A DNA stretch of 64,000 nt, from positions 124,522-188,521 of the forward strand of contig QLIY01000228.1 of NCBI GenBank assembly GCA_003260075.1, written 5' to 3'. The notes under the pieces were generated by a model, which saw nothing but the letters and a program-made list of their open reading frames with translations, was not told where the DNA came from and ran no database searches. The position numbers and the translations under genes are program-made. Positions within the stretch are counted from its first letter, which is position 1. Every line of letters starts with the position of its first letter. Of this stretch, positions 25,012 to 39,566 are shown piece after piece. The DNA comes from Phallusia mammillata. Taxonomy: Eukaryota > Chordata > Ascidiacea > Phlebobranchia > Ascidiidae.

Positions 25012-27746
25012 GCAATGACATTATTGGTTTTTGTCTTAATTTCAACTCTAATGTACATACATTTGCAATTCGAACGGAGAGAAGATTCATTTGAATTGCA
25101 ACAATAATTGTAAATACTTAATCTACAACAAGACGTTTTCTCGATTTAGAAATAATTAATCATTAAACGCATAACTGCCAGAGAGATTGTGTACAATAGA
25201 ATACATACTAGTGCAGTTGTTTAAACAATCGATGTTGTCAGCATCAGTGCAGGTTGTCCACTAAGCTTGAAATAAATATTCACATTTATTACATGATATC
25301 ATGCAGTTTAAACCAGCGTTCCTTGTAATAATGTTGACCTATAGGTATTTTCCTGATGCGTAGCTAAATGTAAACCACATTAGTGCAGCGGCGTGTTCTC
25401 AAATATCAATAGTAAGGAAGACGCACATGAAATTTGGAAATTAAACACATCTTTATCGGGTAAATTGTGACGAAAGATTGTGTTTGCAACGCTTTTTTAA
25501 AGCAAATCAAGTAAGGTAATAATTTGTTTGTTTTTGAAGTTTCCAGTGATTTTTACTTTCGAAAGAACTTGTTTCTGTTTGATTCCGTTTTCTTTGCGAG
25601 AATATTTCAGCAAACTTGTTTACCCAATTTGCCATGGCGCTTTTGAAAAGATAAGCTTTACACGAAAACAAACCTACAACAAATTTGTATCGTCATAATG
25701 TCTGTGTTAACACCGCGGCTCTGTGTTAACACTAAGGTATCATGTCAGACAACTGTCGCCTGTAAAGCTGCACTTTGCTGTAACAAAATGGTAAGGAAGA
25801 CGCACAGGAGGTTCAGATTTAAATACATCTTCATCGGGTCGAGTTCGACGACGGCTTGTGTTTGTGAAGTTTTTTTGAAGCAAATCAAGTAAAGTAATAG
25901 TTTGTTTGTGTTTGAAGTTTCCACTGGTTTTTACACAAGAAAAACTTAAATAGTTTAATCCTTAGATTGCAAATCGGAATAATTTGATTCTGTTTGAATT
26001 CGTTTAGAAATGACATCTCATAATGACCAGTTTGTACTTAAATTATATAAATTGTACTTAAATTATATAAAATAACCCATACAGTGAACACACCCACAGC
26101 CCGTTTAGCACACGTAGCATCAACAAAAAAACTTACTAAAATATATTGACTTCGGTAATCTATATTCGTTGGACAATAGCGTTTTCACTCTATCGTAATA
26201 CTTCCATTCTTTAAGAAAGCTAGAACGACTAAATTCCAACGTCACTGAACGATCTGTGAACAAAAATACAACCTTAGTAATGTTGCTAAACAAACTTAAT
26301 CAATCAGACGACGTTCTACATTTCATACTGTCACAAAAAATCAATTTCTCACTTTCTTTGGGTAATTTTCTAGTTAAAATAATTTAGTATATTAGATCTG
26401 TAAAAATGGTAGTGTCCCATATATTGCTTTCAAAGTTGTATTTTGTACTGTTTCGGTCTATTTGGCTAATATTGCGACTTTGATCTTGCACCTGCAGCGA
26501 TCCGGATAAATCGCCTTTTTGGTTTTGTTGTTTTCCAATAGGCGATCTGAGCTTGATGCATCAACAGTAAGAGTTCAGTTTGTGCAATGTAGTGTTGTAA
26601 AGGTTTTTTCTTCGTATGATATCTGGCACTAAACTATGTTGCTATTTATTTACTGTTTATAACTGTAGCGTTTTATGAAAAAAGTTTCAAATATAAATAA
26701 CGGTTGCAGAATGGAAAGAACAAATAAAACACGAATGCGTTTCTAATACCACTATTTCAGGGTGGCTTTATTGAGTTTCAACTGCTTGCATTCTGTATGT
26801 TGTAATTCAAACCACCGTGTTCTCGTAAAAATGCTGACTTGTACGTATTTCCCTGTGATGTGGTCAAGTGCAAACTGCAATTAGTCGTGTGCTGTCAAAT
26901 GTCACTGGTAAGGAAGACGCACAGGGTGGTTCAGATTTAAACACATCTTCATCGGGTAAAGTTTGACGACGGTTTGTGTTGGTGAAGCAAAACAGATCAA
27001 GCACTCATTTGTATGTGTTTTAAATTGTAATTAGCTTTACACATCGAAAACTGCAATAAAGCATTCATGTTGTTATAATTCCTAAATAGGTAATTTAATT
27101 TATTTTGATTTGTTTGTTTTTTCCAGCGAAAATTTGCCGGCTGCTTTGGCTAACTTGACTTCGGTTTAGCAATCACAGCAACCAACACAAATTTGCCTGT
27201 CTTGTTTTCTATCAGAGAAATTATCAAATTCCGATCTGTTTATTATTTCGTTTTGGCGTATTTTGAAAAAAGTTTGTTTTTGTGAAAGTACACACGTGTG
27301 TGTGCCGTGTAAAGCTTGAACACTATTGGCGCGTTAAGCAAAGCTTCGATGATGTGTCTTGGTAATTTGCCGCAGGGAAAATAAAACTGCTTTAAAATGC
27401 AGCTTAAATAGGCTACGAATAACTTTAACGTCGCCGGGTTATTGCACACAAATGTCTGTTGTAAATTTTTCGTTATACTTAGGCAAGCTCGCTTGTCTAT
27501 GGTTTGTGCTTGTTCCGCTGCGAGTCTATGTTTTTGTTGACAATAATTTGTTTGACTTGTTGCTGCAACTTGTTAAATGACAGCTGGAAGTTTGATGTTG
27601 AGTAAACTTAGTGTAATACAGGCAGGGTTGAAAGAACGAATAAAACACGCTTGCGTTTCTAATACGGTTGTTTTAGGGTGGCCTTACTCAGTTTCAACAC
27701 CAGTTTTATAACATTTAGGTGTTTAAGTAAAGTTTAATCGACAGCA
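25012..27746. other. Long intergenic region with relics of LU gene sequence and a duplicated non-coding block
   Basis: Contents: a degenerate middle exon at 25733-25790; a block at about 26155-26700 that is repeated at about 38580-39110 (both include accaacgtcactgaacgatc-like sequence, aattccaacgtcactgaacg); an acceptor-like ACTATTTCAGGGTGG at about 26750; and the conserved 5' block of the 27747 gene from about 26940. No intact coding sequence was found. Confidence 0.55.
25733..25790 (+). pseudogene. Degenerate LU middle exon
   Basis: GGTATCATGTCAGACAACTG then CCTGTAAAGCTGCACTTTG parallels exon 5 of the 12088 gene (14999-15059). It lacks a convincing acceptor and has GGT to TGT and other changes. 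It is a leftover of a lost gene copy. Confidence 0.6.
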
Positions 27747-31217
<3,471 letters not shown>

Positions 31218-31474
31218 CTAATGACATTCTTGGATGGTGTTTTTATTACAAATAAACTGTACATACATTTACAATTCGAACAGAGACAAGATTCGATTGA
31301 ACTACAACAGTAACTGTAAAAAGTGACTGACGAAAATATCTAACCTATATAAGGACGTTTTATCGAATAACAAATATTCATTAAAATCTGTTTATCATTT
31401 TGTTTCGGCGCGTGTATTGTAAATTGCCGCGGGGAAATACAACTGCTTTGAGCTGCAGCCTAAATACCAATAAC

Positions 31475-31512
<38 letters not shown>

Positions 31513-31792
31513 GCCGGGTTATTGCACATTTTTCGTTGTTGACTTAGGCAAACTCGCTTATATATGGATTGTGCTTATTCCGCTGCGAGTCTTTGTTTTT
31601 TGTGACAATAGTTCGTTTGACTAGTTGCTGTAACTTGTTTAATGGCAGCTGGAAGTTTGGTGTTGAGTAAATTTAATGCAATATAGGCAGGGTTGAAAGA
31701 ACGGATAAAACACGCTTGCGTTTCTAATACTACTATTTCAGGGTGGCCTTAATGAATTTCAACGTCGGTTAAGCAAAATTTTAGCGACAGCT
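31218..31792. other. Short intergenic region with truncated 5' block
   Basis: Much shorter than other intergenic gaps. The upstream block is interrupted by C35 (31476-31510). A putative 5'UTR acceptor TACTATTTCAG ends at 31741. Confidence 0.5.
31476..31510. repeat. 35-nt poly-C tract in the promoter block
   Basis: It replaces the short TTTAACG stretch present in the paralogous promoter blocks before TCGCCGGGTTATTGCAC. Confidence 0.85.
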
Positions 31793-32031
31793 ATGAACCA
31801 AATGCTCTCTGTAGTCTTACTGGTTGCTTTTATGTTATTCGAAGCTCATCTGTTCGACGGTTTCAGTTGTGCTCAGGGATCATCTTCGACCGGATATGGT
31901 ATAGCTGAATGTCCTTCCTCTGCTACTTGTTGTGCATTGACAGAAACAACATTTGACAATGGTCAAAAGAGGTTTGTCGCATCGTGCGAGGATGACGTCG
32001 TCGCATGCGATCCATTTCGTGCAGGAGTCGC
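31793..32031 (+). pseudogene. Solitary LU first exon
   Basis: MNQMLSVVLL signal peptide and first-domain sequence in an open frame, with a possible donor gtaact. No exon 2-6 follows before the next promoter block. Two positions break the LU pattern: TYC became TCC, and QLC became PFR (one conserved Cys lost). Most likely a gene remnant. A short secreted 80-residue product ending at 32035 is possible but unsupported. Confidence 0.65.
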
Positions 32032-34151
32032 GTAACTAACTATTTTAATCAGTACACTTTGCCGTGCACTCATGAGTAACTAGTTACATAAGCTAAAGTG
32101 TAGGACAAACAACGTTTGAAAAACAAAAACAATTGTCAACTATAATATTCCTAATGACACATTGTTTATCAAAGTCTTGGAAGGAACATCAAATTAAACA
32201 TGATAAAAAAGCATGTGTGATAAGGTTTCATTTAATTTAAACGAACGAACTCGAGGTAGGTCATTTCCACTGTTTGGAATAAATATAAGTTTTGACCTAA
32301 ACTGAGAAGGAACATACCGGTTTAGTTTGTTGACTGTGATAAAGCAAAGATATTAGCAAATTCGCAGCAACAGGAGATGTTACGAGTTATAAACAATCGA
32401 CCAACCACCGTATACAAACCATCATAAGTTCTGTGGTTAAAACGAGAAGACATTAGCCCGAGGGCTCGATGCAAACAACAGATTTACGGCTGCGGCAAAC
32501 TTAGCTAACACACAAAAATGCGTAGATGACCCAAAGTACCGAGGTCGCATGAGAATCTTAGCAACACCTATTTGTACAAGGGTCGAACTATGAGAACTTC
32601 GTATTTCTAATGTTCAAAAAAAGGGACCACTGGATAAAGTGAAGCCCATTCCCGTTTAACAAATTGTTATTTGCGTTGAGACATTGTTCAGTGCTGTAGT
32701 TTAAAAAAAGAAAATAGACCATCATTCATCATTTTTCTGTCCCGCTTAATCTTTAAATGAGGGTCGCGGGGGCAGCAGCGCACGATTAAACCTCCACACT
32801 TCACGATTTTCCACCACTTCCTTCACTTTATTAGACGATGGAAATAGACGATGTTTAAAAAGTAGCTCATATTGCCTCAAACAAACATAACGTTACGAAA
32901 TACATATTACGAACATCACATTGAATTGCAAACGGATTGTCATCGTCTTGACGCCTTTAATGGGCCTGGCGTACTGTGATTATTAAAAAAGTGTATCGTA
33001 ATCGCTGGTCTGCATAGAAGCTTCAGGGCTGATCCGAGTTATGAATTCATGTTCATTTTTGGGGGAAAAGATTCGTTTAAATTGCCACAGTAATTGTTAA
33101 AAGAGACTGACGAATATACTTAAGCAACATAATAACGTTTTATCGAGTTGCAAATATCATTTAATTGAAAACACTTTCCCGGAGAACTTGGGTATGTTGA
33201 ATACGTATTAGTGCACTCGTGTTGTCATCATCAGTGCAGGTTGTCAATTAAGCTTGAAACAAATATCCATATTCACTGTATGGGAGATGTACATTGTAAT
33301 TCAAACAAGCGTTTCCCATGAAAATGTTGACTGGTACGCATTTCCCTGTAAAGTGGTCCAGTGCAAACTGCATTTAGTCGTGAGTTGTCGAATATCGCTG
33401 GTAAAGAAGACGTACAGGAGGTTCAGATTTTAACACATCTTCATCGGGTAAAGTTTGACCACGGTTTGTGTTTATGAGGCAAACCAGGTCAGGCACTCAT
33501 TTGTATGTGTTTCAAATTCTCAGTAGCTTTACACATCGAAAACTACAGTAAAGCGTTTTTGTTGTTGGAAGGTATCAATTTAATTTAACTTGTTTTTGTT
33601 TTTCAGCGAGAATATGCCAGCCGCTTTTGCTAGCTTTACTTCAGTTTAGCAACCACAACGACCCAGACAAATAGCCTTCTGTTTTTAATCTGGAAAATCC
33701 TCAAATTCCGCTCTGTTCATTATTTGGTTTCGGCGCATGCGTTCTGCGAGGCTTCGATGATGCGACGTATATTGTAAATTGCCTCGGAGAAAATAAACTG
33801 CTTTGAGCTGCAGCTTAAATACCAATAACTTTAACATCGCCGGGTTATTGCACAAAAATGTGTGTTGTAGATTTTTCGTTATAGACCTAGGCAATATCGC
33901 TTGTCTATGGATCGTGCTTATTCCGCTGTCAGTCTATGCTTTTGTGACAATAATTTGTTTGACTTGTTGCTGTAACTTGTTTAATGGCAGCTGGAAGTTT
34001 AGAGTTGAGTAAAGTTAATGAGATAAAGGCAGGGTTGAAAGAACGGATAAAACACGCTTGAGTTTCTAGCACTACTACTTTAGGGTGGCTTTACTCAGTT
34101 TCAAAAGTGTTTTAAAATGTTTAGCAGTTTCAGTAAAGTAAAGCAACAACA
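32032..34151. other. Intergenic region with recurrent upstream blocks of the 34152 gene
   Basis: Block 32430-32600 (gttaaaacgagaagac, gagggctcgatgcaaac, tgcggcaaacttagc) matches 6308-6470 and 40020-40190. A SINE-tail-like piece lies near 32955. The conserved 5' block runs from about 33433 and a putative acceptor ends at 34083. No coding sequence seen. Confidence 0.55.
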
Positions 34152-34343
34152 ATGAACCAAATACATGCTGTAGTCTTGCTGGTTGCTTTGGTGTTGTTGG
34201 AAGCGAAACTAGTCAACGGTTTGAGTTGTATTCGGGGATCGACTGCATCTGGATTTGAATATAAAGAATGTCCGGCCTCTGCTACTTATTGTGGATCGAC
34301 ACAAACTGTTTTTGACAATGGTTCTGTAATGTTGGTCGAATCA

Positions 34344-34413
<70 letters not shown>

Positions 34414-36753
34414 TATCAATTTCTATGATTCAAACTGGAGTTCAGTGAAATCAAACAAAAAAAAGGTTTCACTTTAGACTGACATGTTTTTAATGTATTG
34501 AAATAAAAATAAGAACGAAATTATTTTTAAAAGCTTTAATGTATTTACTTTAGCGGCCTTCGGTTGATTAAAATGCTCAGTGGCGCTTCACTTAAATGGC
34601 AGCTGTACATTTTTTTGCATTTAAATGTTGAATAAAGCAGGTTTAGGCTTAAAAAATGATGAAAACTAGTTATTGAGTTTGCAAGACGTTGTTTTAAAAA
34701 TTTAAAAAAACCTAAAGAGCGTAAACAAACAAATAAAACATATTGTTGTGAAAACAATAACTAAACCAGCTACACAAGAAAGCTTAGTTGTCTTTGGCCT
34801 GAGTGCTCAAAACAACGGATTTATCGCTACTTTACTCAAATGCCAAAAAACGTTGCGCACTGTGGCTTCAGGCAAAGAGGGATAAAAACCGTACCAAGCC
34901 CTGTTTGAAAAGCAACCATGGCAAGATATACCATCTTGAGTTACTGGATAGACACATGAGTAGTATTGATCTTCACATTTGGCAACGTTTAAATCAAATC
35001 AAAACTTTTCATAATTGTAGCATGCTTATAATGACATGTACTTTTGAATAATTACGTTTTTGCGTGCGTATCAGGATTTTTGACAAAAAGATATGTTAAG
35101 GAGTTGTTGGTCGGCGTGTTGCAACGATGAGCCAAACTGCAACCTCGTTACTATAAATAAAATAGTTTATCAAGTGACTTGTATGACGGGAACAACAACA
35201 AATGGCACCCTTAGTGAGAAGAAAACATGCCTGGAGATTGAGTTTTGCGCAAGGAGAGAAACCATCATTGATGGAGGTGAGAAAAGTTGATAAGTTGAAA
35301 CATGAAAGTCCGCATTCAATTATAAACCAACAGAATCTGTTGAAGTATTTAACACAGAGGCTCGACACAAGGCAACTTGTTAACTAACTCTCATTGTAAC
35401 GTAGTTATGTTTGCAGTCAAAACCACAACCGGCATGTGTTCGACTCACCAAAACTGCAATATGCTCTGCAACAATTTCACGTGAGTAAATTTCGTGACTT
35501 TAAATATTTTGGTCTGTGATCTACAAAGTTTTTGAGCTTTACTGAATGCCAAAAAAGTTCGATAAGATTGTGCGTTTGTCAAATGACAACACAAATTTCT
35601 TCTGTTCAGAAATTGTGTATCGGCATGTTGCAATGATGCAGATGAATGCAACGTTAGACCAGTTCGTGACATAACCAACATTGTGCGATGTGCAACTGAG
35701 TTGGGTGAAGATAGAAGCAGTAGCAGTTATGTCACTTGTGCACCTGGACACCAGTGTGGAAGAGTAGAAACCAACGGCGGTAAGCTACGCGATCTTTCTG
35801 GTACCAATAAAAGTTAACCCAATAAGCCATCGTGCTTTAGGTGAAAATGTTGATGGTTGTGAGTTGTCTGAAATGCGATTGAACGTCGTTTGCTTTGAAA
35901 CTAAAACTTCTTTTTGTTTCAGCAACCGAAGTTTCGTGTCACCCCCCCCCCGTTGCAATGATGCAGATGAATGCAACGTTAGACCAGTTCGTGACATAAC
36001 CAACATTGTGCGATGTGCAACTGAGTTGGGTGAAGATAGAAGCAGTAGCAGTTATGTCACTTGTGCACCTGGACACCAGTGTGGAAGAGTAGAAACCAAC
36101 GGCGGTAAGCTACGCGATCTTTCTGGTACCAATAAAAGTTAACCCAATAAGCCATCGTGCTTTAGGTGAAAATGTTGATGGTTGTGAGTTGTCTGAAATG
36201 CGATTGAACGTCGTTTGCTTTGAAACTAAAACTTCTTTTTGTTTCAGCAACCGAAGTTTCGTGTCAGACAGCGGCTGCCTGCGATGCTGGACTTTGTGGA
36301 AACAGAACGTAAGTATTTTTTGAAGTTTAGACTGGCCAAGAACCAGAACAAGCAACCGGAACAAAATTAATTAAACATTAACTTGGGGGAGCAACCAATA
36401 ATTGCAAGTTTTTTTAATTTTTAAAATCAGAATTTAAAAAAAAAATTTAGTTGAAGATATGTATAATGAGTAAAATACACGTGTTTGTTTACAGTAACAG
36501 TGTGGCTGCCTGTTGTCAAAACGACCAATGTAACTTCCTGGGTGTCACTAAACTCAATGAAAGGGGAACCACAACACCAGATACTACAACAGCATCAACA
36601 ACTACAACCTTAACAATAACACCTACAAGCACTGTTTCAATTACAACACCAACAACCACTACAGCAACAACAACATCTGGTGCTAAACACGTAGCACAAA
36701 TTAATATGTTGCTGATGATGTGTGTTGGGGTTATCAGTTGGTTCGTTATTTAA
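34152..36753 (+). CDS. Compact three-LU-domain GPI-type gene with exon 1 truncated by poly-C and a 325-nt repeat
   Basis: Exons: 34152-34345 (then C68), 35101-35276, 35417-35480, 35610-35779, exon 5 (interrupted copy to 35941, complete copy 36248-36308) and 36495-36753. C68 at 34346-34413 removes the last cysteines of the first exon and its donor. A second copy of exon 4 (from 35952) and the full exon 5 follow C10 (35942-35951). In the final exon the first Cys of the NCVAACC motif is Ser (AACAGTGTGG), so LU3 would lack a disulphide partner. Stalk and SGAKHVAQIN tail are in frame to TAA 36751-36753. Confidence 0.6.
34346..34413. repeat. 68-nt poly-C tract replacing the end of exon 1
   Basis: It starts within VESC codons and ends in intron 1 (ctatcaatttcta), skipping the EDDVVACDQLC-type segment and splice donor found in every paralogue. 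Confidence 0.85.
35627..36265 (+). repeat. 325-nt-offset tandem repeat of exon 4, intron and exon 5 start
   Basis: Sequence 35627-35941 and 35952-36265 appear identical over the parts I compared. C10 lies at the junction. Identity of intron as well as exon implies a very recent event or an assembly duplication. Confidence 0.8.
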
Positions 36754-37629
36754 TTAGTGAGGTTCTTGGTTGGTGTTTTAGTTACAACTAAACTGCGCAT
36801 ATATATTTGTAGTTCGAACGGAGAGAAGATTTGTTAATTGAAAAAATAATTACAAAAAGTGAACGTACATTAAGACGTTTTATCGAACTTCAAATATACA
36901 TTAAAAGCATAACTGCCAGGTGATTGTGTATATAGAATACATATTAGTACAGATGGTTAAACAAACGCTGTTGTCATCATCAGTGCAGGTTGGAACCTCA
37001 GCTTGAAATAAATTATCACATTTACTTCATGGATAATGTACATTATAATTGAAACAACTGTGTTCCCTAAAGAAATGTTGACTTACAGACATTTTCCTGT
37101 CATGTGGTTCAGTTCAAACTGATTAATAAACTTGTGTGTAATCGAATATCACTGGCAAGGAAGACGTACAGGAAGTTTAGATTTAAATACAAAAGTTTGT
37201 CGACGGTTTATGTTTGTGAAGCGAATCAAGTAAGGTATAATTTGTTTATGTTTGAAGTTTTCAGTCGTTTTTTACAAGAAAACTTAAGTAGATTAATCAT
37301 TAAATTCCAAAGCAGAAGAATTTGTTTCTGTTTGATTTCGTTTACCTTGCAAGAACATATCAGCAAATTTGTTTGCCCATTATGCCATGGCGGTTTTTAA
37401 ATTAATTAGCATGACACGATAACAAAATAGACTTTTATCATCAACAGACTTTTATCGTCATACTCTCCTTTTAAAAACGAGTACGACAATCCCCTTATTG
37501 CTAACATGGGTACATTATTCTGCTGCACCCAGTAGAAATCTCCAGATATTTCCAATGTCCGGATATGGAAACGTTTGAAACGCGATTAAAAGTCGTTTGC
37601 TTTAAAACCGAAACTTCTATTTGTTTCAG
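36754..37629. other. Intergenic region with gene relics
   Basis: Diverged copies of promoter/3' flank sequence seen after other compact genes (about 36760-37250), and an intron-like stretch near 37370 (cccattatgccatgg). No first to fourth exons precede the exon at 37630. Confidence 0.5.
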
Positions 37630-38200
37630 AAACGCAAGTTTCGTGTCAGACAGAGGCTGCTTGTAATGCTGGACTTTGTGGAAACAGAACGTAAGTTATT
37701 TTCATGTTTAGACTGGCCAAGAACTCACAATAGCGACAAGAAGATGGTTAATTAAACCTAAACTTAAGAGGGCAACTAATAATTGCAAACTTTTCAAACT
37801 TCCAGCATCAAATTTAATAAAAAAAGTACATTTTTTATTTAAGATATGTATAATAAGTAAAATACACGTGTTTTAGAGTAACTGTGTGGCTGCCTGATGC
37901 CAAAACGACGATTGTAACTTGCTGAGTGTGGCTGAACTCAATGTAGGGAGAACCACAACACTGGATACTACATCAGCAACAACAACACCTGCAACTGCTA
38001 CAACAGCAACAACAACACCTGCAACCGCTACAGTAACAACAACAGCACCTGCCACCAGAACAGCAACAACAACATTTACAGCAGCGACAACAACACCTGC
38101 CACCACTATAACAACAACAACAGCTGGAGCTGAACACGCAGCACAAATTGATATGTTGATGATGATGGGTCTGGTGGTTCTTGGTTGCTTCATGATTTAA
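37630..38200 (+). pseudogene. Orphan exons 5 and 6 of a compact LU gene, with a nonsense codon
   Basis: Exon 5 (37630-37690) and the terminal exon (37879-38200) are recognisable, including stalk and AGAEHAAQID tail. The first Cys of the CC pair is TGA (37895-37897; TGT in paralogues). Exons 1-4 are absent from the upstream 900 nt. The acceptor is TTTTAGAG rather than TTTACAG. A truncated pseudogene. Confidence 0.8.
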
Positions 38201-39342
38201 CTAATGACATTTTTAGTTGGTGTTTTTCCAACAATTAACAACTAAATGCACAAACATTTGCAACTCGAACGAAGTAAAGATTCGTTTAAATTGCAACAAT
38301 AATTGTAAAGTTTAGAATGCAAACCAAAGGGGTGTGAGAAATGGTTTAAAGCTGATTGATTTACCAGAAATATTTATAAAAACAAAGAATAAAACAAACT
38401 TTGCAAATATATGTTCATACCACCAGCTCAGCTAAATTACTTCACATTAACACTATTGTGCATTGTAGGATGTTAAAAACATTAGAAAGACTTTTGCTTG
38501 AACAAATCACATGTAATAAAGACCAGCTAAAACTTAACAGTCGTTGCATAAACAAAATACTCACCGGAACATTTTGAATTCCGTAATCCATATTCGTTCG
38601 ACAATATCGCTGTGCTTCCATTCTTTAACAAAGCTAGAAGGACTAAATTCCAACGTCACTGAACGATCTGTGAACAAAAATACAACCATAGTAATGTTGC
38701 TAAACAAACTTAATCAATCAGACGATGTTCCATAATTCTTCGAGTCACAAAAAAACAATTTCTCACTTTCTTTCGGCAATTTACTGGTTGCAATAATTTG
38801 GTATATTGGATCTGTAAAAATGATTGTGTCCCATATATTGCTTTGAAAGTTGTATTTTGTACTGTTTCGGTCTATTTGGCTAGTACTGGGACTTTGATCT
38901 TGCACCTACAGCGATCCGCATTTTTGTTTTGTTCTTTTCCAATATGCCATCTGAGCTTGATGCATAAACAGTAAAAGTTCAGTTCGTGTAATGTAGTGTT
39001 GTGAAGGTCTTTTCTTCGTATGATATCTGGTACTAACCATGTTGCTATTTATTTACAGTTTATAACTGTAGCTTTTTGTGAAAAAAGTTTCAAATAACGA
39101 TATCGGTTGCAGAATGATATCAGGTTTCCCTCGAAGGTTTGACAGTCTTGTTGAAAGATCTAAATTTACGTTAGAACACAGACCATCAGCGTCAGTGTAA
39201 CATCGTTGAATATTTGACAAATGAATGCTGAACCACCGAACATAACCCTCCAGCCCAGGCTGTTTTCTAGTCTGTTATGACAGCTTTAATTGTTTTTGAA
39301 AGATTTGTAAGTTTGAGGAATGTGTGAAGATTAAAAGTAACA
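38201..39342. other. Intergenic region with duplicated non-coding block
   Basis: About 38580-39110 repeats 26155-26700. In both places it follows LU gene remnants, so it is part of a larger duplicated unit. No genes seen. Confidence 0.5.
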
Positions 39343-39566
39343 ATGAATCCGACACATGTTGTAGTATTTCTGCCGCTTTAGTGTTAATGGGTGCGCAGAT
39401 AAATTATTGTATAAAGTGCGCACAAATAATAATATACCGATGGAATGTCCTGCTTCTTCGACTTACTGTGGTTTAGCTCAAACTAATTTTGACAACGAAA
39501 CGACGGATTTTTCTGACATGCGAGGATGACGCCGCTGCATGCGATAAGCTCTGCGCAGGAGTCACG
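39343..39566 (+). pseudogene. Degenerate LU first exon
   Basis: It starts ATGAATCC and contains recognisable GAATGTCCTGCTTCTTCGAC, TACTGTGG and GCGAGGATGACG segments of the family's first exon. The signal-peptide region is frameshifted and interrupted. No later exons follow before 41700. Confidence 0.65.
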
